A DNA stretch of 64,000 bases, from positions 1,079,353 to 1,143,352 of the forward strand of contig NZ_LN913001.1 in NCBI RefSeq assembly GCF_001487105.1, written 5' to 3'. Under the pieces are notes generated by a model, which made no database searches, was not told where the DNA came from, and worked only from the letters and a program-made list of their open reading frames with translations. Made by a program: the position numbers and the translations under genes. The stretch's first letter is position 1, and every line of letters starts with the position of its first letter. This document shows positions 55,823-64,000 of the stretch, piece by piece. This DNA comes from Mediterraneibacter massiliensis (lineage in GTDB: Bacteria; Bacillota; Clostridia; Lachnospirales; Lachnospiraceae).

Positions 55823-56418
55823 TCTTGATCCGGCATCTTGCGACTGCCGGAAATGAAAAGAGGCAGTATATCGGCAGGACGGACGAACCGCTTTCCCAGC
55901 ATGCGAAAGCATCGTATAGAAAAGCGCCGTTTTATTATACAGATGTATCACAGGTGATCGTAAGCCCCATGCGACGGTGCATAGAGACGGCAGAACTTTT
56001 ATATCCGGGAAAGAGGCTGCACATACAAAAGCTACTAAAAGAGTGCGATTTTGGCGAATTCGAGGGGAAGAGCTATGAGGAATTAAAAGAAGACAGCCGA
56101 TATATCCGTTGGCTTGCCTCCAACGGAACATTGCCGTTTCCCAAAGGGGAATCCCAAGAAGTGTTTCGAAAAAGATGCGTGCAGGGATTTAAAAGCAGCA
56201 TAGAGACACTGCTGATAGGAAACGAAGTGAAAAAGGCGGCATTTGTCGTCCATGGCGGTACGATCATGGCGATCCTGTCTGCTTTGGATGAAAAAGAACG
56301 AGGTTTTTATGCATGGCAGGCGGCAAATGGCAAAGGATACAGGGCCATCCTGGAGGAAAAGAAATTTCGGGAAGGAAAGCGGTGCATGCGGGACATTACA
56401 CCGTTGAAAGTAATATGA
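55813..56418 (+). CDS. cobC: Histidine-phosphatase family protein, probable alpha-ribazole phosphatase
   Basis: 201 residues, phosphoglycerate-mutase-like fold. His8 in LIRHLATAGN is the phospho-acceptor; the usual RHG is RHL here. YIGRTDEPLS, ECDFGEFEGKSYEEL and the second His in FVVHGGTIMA complete the active site. The position between cobS and cbiB supports the CobC function of removing phosphate from alpha-ribazole phosphate or cobalamin phosphate. The C-terminus is basic. Confidence 0.87.
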   Translation: MELILIRHLATAGNEKRQYIGRTDEPLSQHAKASYRKAPFYYTDVSQVIVSPMRRCIETAELLYPGKRLHIQKLLKECDFGEFEGKSYEELKEDSRYIRWLASNGTLPFPKGESQEVFRKRCVQGFKSSIETLLIGNEVKKAAFVVHGGTIMAILSALDEKERGFYAWQAANGKGYRAILEEKKFREGKRCMRDITPLKVI

Positions 56419-56434
56419 AGGAAAGGAAGAAAAC

Positions 56435-57412
56435 ATGGTTTCATTGGCAGCGTGTGTGATAGGCTTTTTGTTGGATCTGCTGTTCGGGGATCCGGTGTGG
56501 TTATATCATCCGGTGCGTCTGATCGGCAGGTGGATCACTTTTCTGGAAAAGCAGATTTTTCGTTTTTGTGAAAAATATACAGAAGAAAAGAGGAAAAAAA
56601 AGCTTCTGATCGGAGGGGGCTTCCTCTGGGTTTCGGTTGTTCTTGTAAGTACAGGTACCCCATGTTTGCTTTTGTTCCTGGCAGAGAAGATCCATCCGAT
56701 TTTTGCGTTTTCTCTGGAAACGTTCTGGTGCTATCAGCTTCTGGCGGCGGCCTCACTTAGAAAAGAGAGTAAAAAGGTGTATGAGAAGCTGACGAAAGGG
56801 ACGCTCGCAGAGGCAAGAAAAGCGGTTTCTATGATCGTAGGGAGAGATACAGATACGCTGGATGAAAAGGGCGTGATAAAAGCGGCGGTGGAGACAGTTG
56901 CGGAGAATACCTCAGACGGCGAGGTGGCGCCGCTTATCTTCCTGCTCTTGGGAGGAGCTCCCTTGGGTTTCTTTTACAAGGCTGTGAATACCATGGATTC
57001 CATGGTAGGGTATAAAAATGAAAAATATCTGTATCTTGGAAAGATCCCGGCGAAATTGGATGATGTGATGAACTTTATCCCGGCACGTGTCAGTGCGGTC
57101 ATTATGCTCCTTTCTTCGTTTTTACTCGGGCTGGATGGGGAAAATGCGTATAAAGTATATAAAAAAGACCGCAGAAAACATGCCAGTCCAAATGCGGCAC
57201 AGACGGAGTCTGTCTGCGCAGGGGCATTAGACATCGAACTGGCGGGGGATGCGTCTTATTTTGGAAAATGGGTGCATAAAGAGACGATCGGTATTCCGTA
57301 CAGAGAACCAGAGGCAGAGGACATTATCCGTGCAGGAAAACTGCTGTATATGACGGCATTTCTTACCCTTCTTATCCTGGGAGGGGGCAAAGCATGTGTA
57401 CTTCTGCTGTAG
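56435..57412 (+). CDS. cbiB: Adenosylcobinamide-phosphate synthase CbiB
   Basis: 325 residues with several membrane helices. The N-terminus GFLLDLLFGDPVWLYHPVRLIG, the motif VETVAENTSDGEVAPL and the YKAVNTMDSMVGYKNEKY and FIPARVSA blocks are family-defining. It attaches (R)-1-amino-2-propanol phosphate, made by the CobD product of the next gene, to adenosylcobyric acid. It lies 16 bp after cobC with a GAAGGAAAGG ribosome site. Confidence 0.95.
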   Translation: MVSLAACVIGFLLDLLFGDPVWLYHPVRLIGRWITFLEKQIFRFCEKYTEEKRKKKLLIGGGFLWVSVVLVSTGTPCLLLFLAEKIHPIFAFSLETFWCYQLLAAASLRKESKKVYEKLTKGTLAEARKAVSMIVGRDTDTLDEKGVIKAAVETVAENTSDGEVAPLIFLLLGGAPLGFFYKAVNTMDSMVGYKNEKYLYLGKIPAKLDDVMNFIPARVSAVIMLLSSFLLGLDGENAYKVYKKDRRKHASPNAAQTESVCAGALDIELAGDASYFGKWVHKETIGIPYREPEAEDIIRAGKLLYMTAFLTLLILGGGKACVLLL

Positions 57413-57427
57413 GAAAGGAGACAAGAA

Positions 57428-58513
57428 ATGGAAGAACAGCTGGAATATCAGCATGGAGGCGATATTTATAGCTATGGCAAGGTACTGGATTTTTCTATAA
57501 ATATCAATCCCTTCGGCCCAAGCCAGGAGGTACAGCAGGCGGTGCACAGGGCGGTGTCTGAGATCGCACGGTATCCGGATGTACATTGGCGGGAGCTTTT
57601 ACAGGCTCTGTCTGTGGCAAAAAGGATCGAGCAGAGATATTGTATTTGTGGAAACGGCGCCGCAGAGTTGATTTTTTCCCTTGTGCAGGCGGAGAAGCCA
57701 AAGAAAGCCTTGCTGGCGGTGCCTTCCTTCGGAGAATATGAACGTGCTTTACAAAGTGCAGGATGCACAATAGAATATGTATATTTAAAAAGGGAAGAGC
57801 AGTTTGATGTGACGGAGGAGATTTTGGAAAGACTGGATGAAACGACAGACATACTATTTTTATGTTCCCCTTCCAATCCTGCGGGGAGGCTGATCGAAGA
57901 GGGGCTTCTAAAGCAGATTTTAGATACCTGTGAACGTCTGCATATCCGGGTTGTTTTTGATGTCTGCTTTGCAGAATTTTCTTCCGCTGCCGGAAGGATA
58001 GACGAGGTTGTCAGAAAGGAAGCGTACCGGTGTGTGTTCTGGCTGGAGGCGTTTACGAAGACATATGGGATCCCTGGACTTAGGCTTGGGTATGGTATTT
58101 CCCGGGACGAAAGACTCCTTGCCAAGATGCGCGCCTGTATGCAGCCGTGGAATGTTTCCGTACTTGCGCAGGCGGCAGGCGTCGCGGCATTATCGGCGGC
58201 AGAGAAAAAGCGAACGGAGCAGATGCGAAAATATGTGGCGCAGGAGCGAAGTTTTATAGAGAAAGAATTAAAGAAGATGGGAATCGTGTATATTCCTTCT
58301 GCAGCAAATTATATTTTACTGTCCAGTCCCTTTGACCTGTTTGCTCTTTTGAAAGAGAAAGGAATCTTGATCAGGGACTGCCGGAATTATGTAGGACTTG
58401 AACAAGGAGATTACCGGATCGCGGTAAAACTCCATGAAGAAAATAAAAAGCTTATAGAGGCAGTTTCGCAGATCTACAGGCAGAAAGCAAAAGAACAGCA
58501 GAAAGGAGTCTGA
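57428..58513 (+). CDS. cobD: L-threonine-O-3-phosphate decarboxylase CobD
   Basis: 361 residues, aminotransferase class I/II fold. The N-terminal HGGDIYSYGKVLDFSININPFGPS is typical of CobD, and the PLP Lys lies in LEAFTKTYGIPGLRLGYG. It makes (R)-1-amino-2-propanol phosphate for CbiB. It can resemble histidinol-phosphate aminotransferase, but the context between cbiB and cbiP and the N-terminal motif favour CobD. Ribosome site AGGAAAGGAG precedes the ATG. Confidence 0.92.
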   Translation: MEEQLEYQHGGDIYSYGKVLDFSININPFGPSQEVQQAVHRAVSEIARYPDVHWRELLQALSVAKRIEQRYCICGNGAAELIFSLVQAEKPKKALLAVPSFGEYERALQSAGCTIEYVYLKREEQFDVTEEILERLDETTDILFLCSPSNPAGRLIEEGLLKQILDTCERLHIRVVFDVCFAEFSSAAGRIDEVVRKEAYRCVFWLEAFTKTYGIPGLRLGYGISRDERLLAKMRACMQPWNVSVLAQAAGVAALSAAEKKRTEQMRKYVAQERSFIEKELKKMGIVYIPSAANYILLSSPFDLFALLKEKGILIRDCRNYVGLEQGDYRIAVKLHEENKKLIEAVSQIYRQKAKEQQKGV

Positions 58514-58515
58514 AA

Positions 58516-60051
58516 ATGGCAAGACCGATTATGATACAAGGCACCATGTCGAATGCGGGAAAAAGTGTTTTAACGGGAGGACTTTTGCGAGTGCTTGTCC
58601 AGGACGGGTATAGGGCTGCTCCTTTTAAATCTCAGAATATGGCGCTCAATTCCTTTATCACAGAGGAAGGACTGGAGATGGGAAGGGCGCAGGTCATGCA
58701 GGCAGAAGCGGCGGGGATCGAGCCGATAGCAGCCATGAATCCGATTCTTTTGAAACCAACTAATGACACAGGCTCTCAGATTATCTTAAACGGCAAAGTA
58801 GAAGGAGTCATGTCTGCGGCTCAATATTACAGAAAGAAAAAAGAATACATTCCCTATATCATGGAAGCCTATGAAAAGCTGTCCCGTACCTTTGATGTGA
58901 TTGTGGCAGAAGGCGCAGGCAGCCCTGCAGAGATCAATCTAAAGGACGGAGATATCGTCAATATGGGACTTGCGCAGATGATAGACGCCCCGGTACTGCT
59001 TGTAGGAGATATAGACAGGGGAGGGGTGTTTGCTCAGATCGTAGGCACGATCCAGCTTTTAGAAGCAGAGGAAAGAGCGCGGATAAAAGGGACGATCATC
59101 AATAAATTCCGGGGGGATAAGGAAATCTTAAAGCCGGGACTTACGATGCTGGAAGAACGCACGGGGATCGCTGTGCGCGGCGTGATCCCGTACTTTCATC
59201 TGGATATTGATGAAGAAGACAGTTTGACAAGCCGGTTTGAGAAGAAAGAAAAGGAAGGACTGCTCCGTATTGCAGTAGTGCGTCTGCCGCGTATTTCTAA
59301 TTTTACAGATTTTGCGCCGTTGGAATGTATGGAGGAGGTCTCTTTGCAGTATGTATCCAATCCGGATGAAATAAAAGATCCGGATGCCATCCTTCTGCCG
59401 GGAAGCAAAAATACCATGGAAGATATGCTGTGGCTGCGCCAGAGCGGTATGGAGGCAAAAATCCTGCAGTATGCGAAAAGAGGCGGTGTGGTGTTTGGCA
59501 TATGCGGCGGATACCAGATGCTGGGTAAAACCATTGCAGATCCGGACGGAGTGGAGAGACAAGGCGAAATAAAAGGGATAGGATTGCTCCCTGTCCACAC
59601 CGTATTTACAAAGGAAAAGAAAAGGACGAGGGTACAAGGCAGAGTACGAAAACCGGACGGTGACTTAAAAAGCATGGAGGGTGTCTGGGTGGAAGGTTAT
59701 GAGATCCATATGGGGACCACGATTCTGGAAGAAGGAGGGAGCGCCCTTCTTTCCATGCGGGAGCAGACAGGGGAGGGGAGCGCACAGGCAGATCTTCTAG
59801 ACGGCGCACAGGCAGGAAATGTATATGGATGTTATATACACGGCTTTTTTGACAGTAGAGAGGCAAGCCGTAGTTTTGCAGCAGCGCTTCTTAAGAAGAA
59901 GGGATACAGCGCGGACTGCGTAAAAGCGGTGGACCGAAAGGAATATAAGGAAAGGCAGTATGACCTTCTGGCGAACATCCTGCGTGAGAATCTGGATATG
60001 CAGGCAATTTATGAAATGATAGAGAAAGGAAATAAGATGCCATGTCAATAG
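58516..60051 (+). CDS. cbiP: Cobyric acid synthase CbiP
   Basis: 511 residues. The ATP site IQGTMSNAGKSVLTGGLLRV, then SQNMALNSFIT and ILLKPTNDTGSQ, are diagnostic; the C-terminal glutaminase domain has Cys in FGICGGYQMLGK and His in CYIHGFFD. It performs the four remaining amidations to adenosylcobyric acid. It starts three bases after cobD behind AGAAAGGAGTCTG and overlaps hemC by ten bases. Confidence 0.96.
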   Translation: MARPIMIQGTMSNAGKSVLTGGLLRVLVQDGYRAAPFKSQNMALNSFITEEGLEMGRAQVMQAEAAGIEPIAAMNPILLKPTNDTGSQIILNGKVEGVMSAAQYYRKKKEYIPYIMEAYEKLSRTFDVIVAEGAGSPAEINLKDGDIVNMGLAQMIDAPVLLVGDIDRGGVFAQIVGTIQLLEAEERARIKGTIINKFRGDKEILKPGLTMLEERTGIAVRGVIPYFHLDIDEEDSLTSRFEKKEKEGLLRIAVVRLPRISNFTDFAPLECMEEVSLQYVSNPDEIKDPDAILLPGSKNTMEDMLWLRQSGMEAKILQYAKRGGVVFGICGGYQMLGKTIADPDGVERQGEIKGIGLLPVHTVFTKEKKRTRVQGRVRKPDGDLKSMEGVWVEGYEIHMGTTILEEGGSALLSMREQTGEGSAQADLLDGAQAGNVYGCYIHGFFDSREASRSFAAALLKKKGYSADCVKAVDRKEYKERQYDLLANILRENLDMQAIYEMIEKGNKMPCQ

Positions 60052-60947
60052 TCAGGATAGGGAGCAGACAGAGCAGGCTTGCCGTCATACAGGCAGAAAT
60101 CGTAAAGCAGCAGATCGAGCGTGCGCACCCAGGTGTAAGAGTAGAGATCATCACCATGAAAACAACAGGGGATAAGATCTTGGATAAGAGTCTTGCGGAA
60201 ATCGGCGGAAAAGGTCTGTTTGTAAAAGAACTGGATAAGGCTCTTCTGAACAAGGAGATCGATCTTGCCGTGCACAGTTTAAAGGATGTGCCGATGGAGA
60301 CAGATGAACGTCTTCCGATCCTAGCCTGTACAAAACGGGAAGATGCAAGAGACGTGCTGCTCTTAAAAGAGGGCAAAACAGAAGAAGATCTAAAGAAGAA
60401 AGGGGCGGTCATCGGAACTTCCAGCAGAAGACGCGCTCTGCAGCTTGAAAAGCTGTATCCACAGTGCCGATTTGTGGGGATGAGAGGCAATGTGCAGACC
60501 CGTCTTTCCAAATTGGAAGAAGGGGAGTATACGGCGACTGTCCTTGCGGCAGCAGGACTTGCGAGACTTGGTATGGAAGAGATTATTGGGCGATATTTTT
60601 CTGTGAAAGAGCTCCTGCCGGCAGCGGGACAGGGAATCTTAGCCATACAGGGCAGGTATGGGGAGGTTTACCCTTATTTGGAAGGTGTCCGGGATGAAGC
60701 GGCACAGATCGCGGGCAGGGCAGAAAGAGCCTTCGTAAAAGCACTGGACGGCGGCTGCACATCTCCAGTAGCGGCATATGCCCGGATAAAGCAGGAGACG
60801 CTGGAATTAAGAGGTCTCTATTATGAGGAAGAACAGAAGGAGTATGCGGTGGATGTGATTGCTGGAGATAAAGAGCAGGCAGAAAAACTGGGCATATCCC
60901 TTGCTGAAAAAATGAAAAAGGAGGCAGGCAGATGGAAAAGGAGTTAG
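60042..60947 (+). CDS. hemC: Hydroxymethylbilane synthase
   Basis: 301 residues. RIGSRQSRLAVIQA at the N-terminus, VHSLKDVPM, GTSSRRRALQL and the cofactor-binding Cys in DGGCTSPVAAYA are all present. It joins four porphobilinogens into hydroxymethylbilane. It lies inside the cobalamin run, overlapping cbiP and cobA-hemD, so uroporphyrinogen supply is tied to B12 demand. hemA, hemL and hemB are not in the window. Confidence 0.96.
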   Translation: MSIVRIGSRQSRLAVIQAEIVKQQIERAHPGVRVEIITMKTTGDKILDKSLAEIGGKGLFVKELDKALLNKEIDLAVHSLKDVPMETDERLPILACTKREDARDVLLLKEGKTEEDLKKKGAVIGTSSRRRALQLEKLYPQCRFVGMRGNVQTRLSKLEEGEYTATVLAAAGLARLGMEEIIGRYFSVKELLPAAGQGILAIQGRYGEVYPYLEGVRDEAAQIAGRAERAFVKALDGGCTSPVAAYARIKQETLELRGLYYEEEQKEYAVDVIAGDKEQAEKLGISLAEKMKKEAGRWKRS

Positions 60948-62485
60948 AACAGGCAGGTTTTGGCAAAGTCTGGCTTGCCGGAGCGGGACCGGGAGATATA
61001 GGGCTTCTCACAGTCAAGACAGCACAGCTTATAAAAGAGGCAGATGTAATCGTTTATGATGCCTTGATCAGTGCGGAGATTCTGACGCAGATACCGGCAC
61101 AGACAGAGAAAATACATGTAGGCAAACGTTCCGGGAATCACCTGGTTCCCCAGGAGGAGATCAGCCGGATCTTAGTACGGGAAGCTAAAAAAGGGAAAAA
61201 GGTCCTTCGTTTAAAGGGGGGAGATCCTTTTGTATTTGGACGCGGGGGAGAAGAAGTAGAAGCACTTGTAAGAGAGCAGATTCCCTTTGAGGTAGTCCCG
61301 GGGGTTACGTCCTGTACGGCTGTTCCGGCTTATGGCGGGATACCGGTCACACATAGGGACTGGACGTCTTCTTTCCATGTTATAACAGGGCACGCAAGAA
61401 AGGATGGGTCTTGTCGGATAGATTTTCCTTCATTGGTCCGTCTGGATGGAACTCTGATCTTTCTTATGGGAATGGCACGGCTTGGATGGATCGTAAAAGG
61501 GCTTTTAGAGGCAGGTATGAAAGAATCTATGCCGGCAGCAGTGTTAGAAAAGGGAACGACGGCAAAACAAAGAAGGGTGATCGGCACGCTTCAAGATATT
61601 GAGAAGAAGGCAAGACAGGCAGAGATACAGCCTCCTGCTATCATTTTGGTAGGCGCAGTGTGCAGCTTTTCGTCTGCTTTTACGTGGGCAGAGAAAAGAA
61701 GTCTTGGGGGAAGACAGTTTCTGACAACAAGACCGGTACAGAACAGTTCCATTCTTGCCAAACGACTTCGTGATCTGGGGGCGCAAGTGATCGAACTGCC
61801 CGCCATACGCACCGAGGAGATCTCACCGAACGAGGCATTCGACTGCGCGCTTCAAAAAACAGGCACGAGAGGGGACGAGGAGTGGATGGTCTTTACCAGT
61901 CCTGTGGGTGTTTCCGCCTTTTTTGCGCAGCTTCGCAAGAGAAAGATGGATATCCGCACACTTTTGTGCCGCAGATCTCAGATCAAAATAGCGGCGATTG
62001 GTTCCGCCACCGCGGCGGCGCTTTGTGAAGCCGGTTTCTTTGCCGATCTGGTGCCAAAGATGTATAATGCAGAAGAATTAGGACGGATGTTGGCAAAGCA
62101 GGCAAAACCAGGAAGCCATATCACCATTTTCAGAGCCAAAGAAGGTTCCCCGCTGCTTGTGCCTCCTTTACATGAGGCGGGTCTTTTTGTGGAAGATGTG
62201 GCGCTGTATCGTACCTGTATACAAAAAGAGGAGGCATGGAAAGAAAAAATCGGTTCTATGCTGGAAAATGGGGAGATCGATGCGGTGACTTTTACAAGTG
62301 CATCTACGGTGAAGGGTTTTGTCAAAGCAATGGAAGGGCTTTCTTTTTCAAGGATACAGGCGGTCTGTATCGGCGAGCAGACCGCGCAGGAAGCCAGAAA
62401 ATACGGCATGCAGACAGAAGTAGCAGCGGTGGCATCCATGGATGGGATGGAAGAATTGATCCTGCAAAAATACGGCGGCAGATAA
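60932..62485 (+). CDS. cobA-hemD: Uroporphyrinogen-III C-methyltransferase / uroporphyrinogen-III synthase fusion
   Basis: 517 residues. The N-terminal SUMT domain (about 1-250) has VWLAGAGPGDIGLLTVKTAQLI, LRLKGGDPFVFGRGGEE and GIPVTHRD. The C-terminal HemD domain (about 265-517) contains TTRPVQNSS and WMVFTSPVGVSAFFAQL and ends EELILQKYGG. One protein thus closes the ring to uroporphyrinogen III and methylates it to precorrin-2. There is no precorrin-2 dehydrogenase domain, so the oxidation to sirohydrochlorin must be done by another protein. It overlaps hemC by 16 bases. Confidence 0.95.
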   Translation: MEKELEQAGFGKVWLAGAGPGDIGLLTVKTAQLIKEADVIVYDALISAEILTQIPAQTEKIHVGKRSGNHLVPQEEISRILVREAKKGKKVLRLKGGDPFVFGRGGEEVEALVREQIPFEVVPGVTSCTAVPAYGGIPVTHRDWTSSFHVITGHARKDGSCRIDFPSLVRLDGTLIFLMGMARLGWIVKGLLEAGMKESMPAAVLEKGTTAKQRRVIGTLQDIEKKARQAEIQPPAIILVGAVCSFSSAFTWAEKRSLGGRQFLTTRPVQNSSILAKRLRDLGAQVIELPAIRTEEISPNEAFDCALQKTGTRGDEEWMVFTSPVGVSAFFAQLRKRKMDIRTLLCRRSQIKIAAIGSATAAALCEAGFFADLVPKMYNAEELGRMLAKQAKPGSHITIFRAKEGSPLLVPPLHEAGLFVEDVALYRTCIQKEEAWKEKIGSMLENGEIDAVTFTSASTVKGFVKAMEGLSFSRIQAVCIGEQTAQEARKYGMQTEVAAVASMDGMEELILQKYGGR

Positions 62486-62494
62486 GGAGTATGT

Positions 62495-63424
62495 ATGACA
62501 GTCTATACAATAAAAAGAATTGAAGTAGGGCTTTTTTCCTTGTTCGTTCTGGCTACTGTGACATTTGCTTTGACACGCGCCATGCCGGGAAGTCCTTTTG
62601 AGAGTGGGAATGTGCCGGAATCTGTGAGAGAAGCGATGGAAGAAGAATATGGTCTACAGGATGCCCCTTTGAAGCAGTATAAAACCTATATGTTGAATCT
62701 GCTGAAAGGTGACTGGGGCATTTCCTATAAACAGCAGGGAGTGACGGTATCCAGTATCATTGGGCACGCGGCGCCGGTGACAGCCTCTCTGGGACTTGAG
62801 GCTGTGCTGTTGGCTGCAGTTGTGGGAACCTTGGCGGGCATATGGCAGGCATTGTCTAAAAATCGGATCGTCCGTGTCTTTCTTTCAGGCAGCGCTCTTC
62901 TCGGAGTAGGGATTCCCAATTTTGCAGCGGCGCTTCTGCTGCTGCTCGTATTTGGCGTGACACTAAAATGGTGTCCTGTCACAGGCCTTTCTTCACCCGC
63001 GCACTATGTGCTGCCGGTGATCTCCCTTGCTGTCTATCCTGCCTCAGTAACAGCGGAAATGGTAAAGCAGGCTGTGCGGGAAGAACTAAAAAAAGAGTAT
63101 GTCGTGCTTGCGAGGGCAAAAGGCATGAAGTTTTGGCAGGTGATCGTTTTCCATGTGCTGAAAAATGTCTCGATTCCGGTCTTAAATTATTTAGGGCCTA
63201 TGTCTGCTTTTCTCCTGACAGGGAGTTTCGCGGTGGAGAGTATTTTTACGATCCCGGGACTTGGCAGAGAATTTGTCAGTTCCATCATGAACAGAGACTA
63301 CACGCTGATCATGGGTTTGACCGTTTTTATGGGAAGCGTCGTGATCGGTATGAACCTTTTGACAGATCTGCTCTGTGCCTGGCTGGATCCGAGGATAAGA
63401 AATACATATCTGGAGAAGAGGTGA
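62495..63424 (+). CDS. ABC transporter permease, DppB/OppB/NikB family
   Basis: 309 residues, six membrane helices. The N-terminal YTIKRIEVGLFSLFVLATVTFAL, the LLKGDWGISYKQQG segment and the EAA loop EYVVLARAKGMKFWQVIVFHVLKN are family features, as is GSFAVESIFTIPGLGREFV. Such permeases move peptides, nickel/cobalt chelates or heme. The gene begins only nine bases after cobA-hemD, so it appears to be read from the cobalamin operon, which makes cobalt/nickel or a corrinoid-related solute a plausible substrate. This is inference; the binding protein is not in view. Confidence 0.88.
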   Translation: MTVYTIKRIEVGLFSLFVLATVTFALTRAMPGSPFESGNVPESVREAMEEEYGLQDAPLKQYKTYMLNLLKGDWGISYKQQGVTVSSIIGHAAPVTASLGLEAVLLAAVVGTLAGIWQALSKNRIVRVFLSGSALLGVGIPNFAAALLLLLVFGVTLKWCPVTGLSSPAHYVLPVISLAVYPASVTAEMVKQAVREELKKEYVVLARAKGMKFWQVIVFHVLKNVSIPVLNYLGPMSAFLLTGSFAVESIFTIPGLGREFVSSIMNRDYTLIMGLTVFMGSVVIGMNLLTDLLCAWLDPRIRNTYLEKR

Positions 63425-64000
63425 GAAGATTGAGAAGAAAGAAAAACAGAGCTTTTTGTCTGGGTATTGTGCTTCTGCTTTGCTGGACAGCAGCCGCGTT
63501 GTTTGTGCCTGTATTTTCGTCCTATACGTATACGGGAATGGATGCGGATATACAGAACCAGGGAAGTTCGATTCTGCATTTCTTCGGGACAGATAAGTTT
63601 GGACGAGATATTTTTGTGCGGGTATGGTATGCGGCACGGATCAGCCTTCTTGTAGGCGTTGCCGGAGCATGCATCAATGGGATCGCAGGTATCCTGTACG
63701 GAAGTGTTTCCGGGTATATAGGAGGAAAAGTAGATTTTATCTTCATGCGCATAGCAGATATAATTGCCTCTGTTCCGTCTCTTTTATATGTGATCCTGCT
63801 TACTTTAGTGATGGGCGCAGGCGTAGAGAGTATCATTGCAGGGATATGTGTGGCAGGATGGATTGACGTGGCGAGGATCGTACGGGGGGAAATACTGCGG
63901 GAAAAGGATAGAGAATATATACAGGCAGCAAAGATGGAGGGAATCCCGGTTTTTCGTATTCTATTGGTGCATCTGCTCCCCAATGTGGCGGGACCGATTC
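63421..64000 (+). CDS. ABC transporter permease, DppC/OppC/NikC family (3' end beyond window)
   Basis: About 193 residues before the right window edge, no stop seen. A basic N-terminus (RRKKNR) and a membrane helix are followed by HFFGTDKFGRDIFVRVWYAARISLLVG, the classic DppC/NikC signature, and the start of the EAA loop (DREYIQAAKMEGIPVFRILLVHLLPN). The GTG at 63421 overlaps the stop of the preceding permease (GTGA); a TTG nine bases later is an alternative start. It is the partner subunit of the DppB-type permease. The ATPases and binding protein probably follow outside the window. Confidence 0.88.
   Translation, partial: MRRLRRKKNRAFCLGIVLLLCWTAAALFVPVFSSYTYTGMDADIQNQGSSILHFFGTDKFGRDIFVRVWYAARISLLVGVAGACINGIAGILYGSVSGYIGGKVDFIFMRIADIIASVPSLLYVILLTLVMGAGVESIIAGICVAGWIDVARIVRGEILREKDREYIQAAKMEGIPVFRILLVHLLPNVAGPI

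Overview
The window looks like a chromosome segment of an anaerobic, low-to-mid GC Gram-positive bacterium, most likely a gut Lachnospiraceae. The signs are strong AGGAGG-type ribosome sites, sigma-A promoters (TTGACA-17-TATAAT), a T-box in front of pheST, a clostridial-type 6S RNA, sortase-anchored surface proteins with xxTGD sorting motifs, the ATP-dependent PEP carboxykinase and a complete-looking anaerobic (cobalt-early) cobalamin block. No tRNA, rRNA, CRISPR array, prophage or plasmid origin was seen.

Layout. 0-6 kb: a rhodanese plus CoA-disulfide-reductase/rhodanese pair, facing a Crp/Fnr regulator that is divergent from a sodium:neurotransmitter-type symporter; then a CsoR repressor and a PurF-like protein that lacks the glutaminase nucleophile. 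6.3-8.7 kb: a two-gene ABC transporter (no binding protein here) and queH. 8.8-21.1 kb: a hexosamine locus, probably for N-acetylgalactosamine. It holds a mannose-family PTS (IIB, IIC, IID, IIA), an unknown membrane protein, agaS, a YajC-like protein, an AraC regulator, nagA/agaA, and the tagatose-bisphosphate aldolase pair kbaY/kbaZ. An Rpn-family nuclease gene flanked by split direct repeats interrupts it. The implied route is GalNAc -> GalNAc-6-P -> GalN-6-P -> tagatose-6-P -> tagatose-1,6-bisP -> trioses; a dedicated tagatose-6-P kinase is not visible.

21-33 kb: amino-acid and central metabolism (argH, asd, leuCD, an NhaC-type antiporter, thrC, pckA), with a thioester-domain surface adhesin at 24.3-26.4 kb preceded by an elaborate nested palindrome. 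33-42.5 kb: an EFR1 flavodoxin-ferredoxin, 6S RNA, a YihY protein, T-box-pheS-pheT, queA, and a MarR-MATE pair.

42.6-64 kb: cobalamin biosynthesis. cbiG and cbiJ come first, then a sortase-type surface protein whose ribosome site can be masked by an upstream anti-SD. A cobalamin riboswitch follows and starts a tightly packed run: cbiK, cbiD, cbiL, cbiF, cbiH, cbiET, cbiA, cobT, cobS, cobC, cbiB, cobD, cbiP, hemC, cobA-hemD, and then two Dpp/Nik-type ABC permeases cut by the window edge. Together these make uroporphyrinogen III and precorrin-2, insert cobalt, build the corrin ring, amidate it and attach the lower loop. cbiC, cobU, the adenosyltransferase and a precorrin-2 oxidase are not in the window.

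Functions are assigned from motifs and family knowledge by reading alone; no database search was run.
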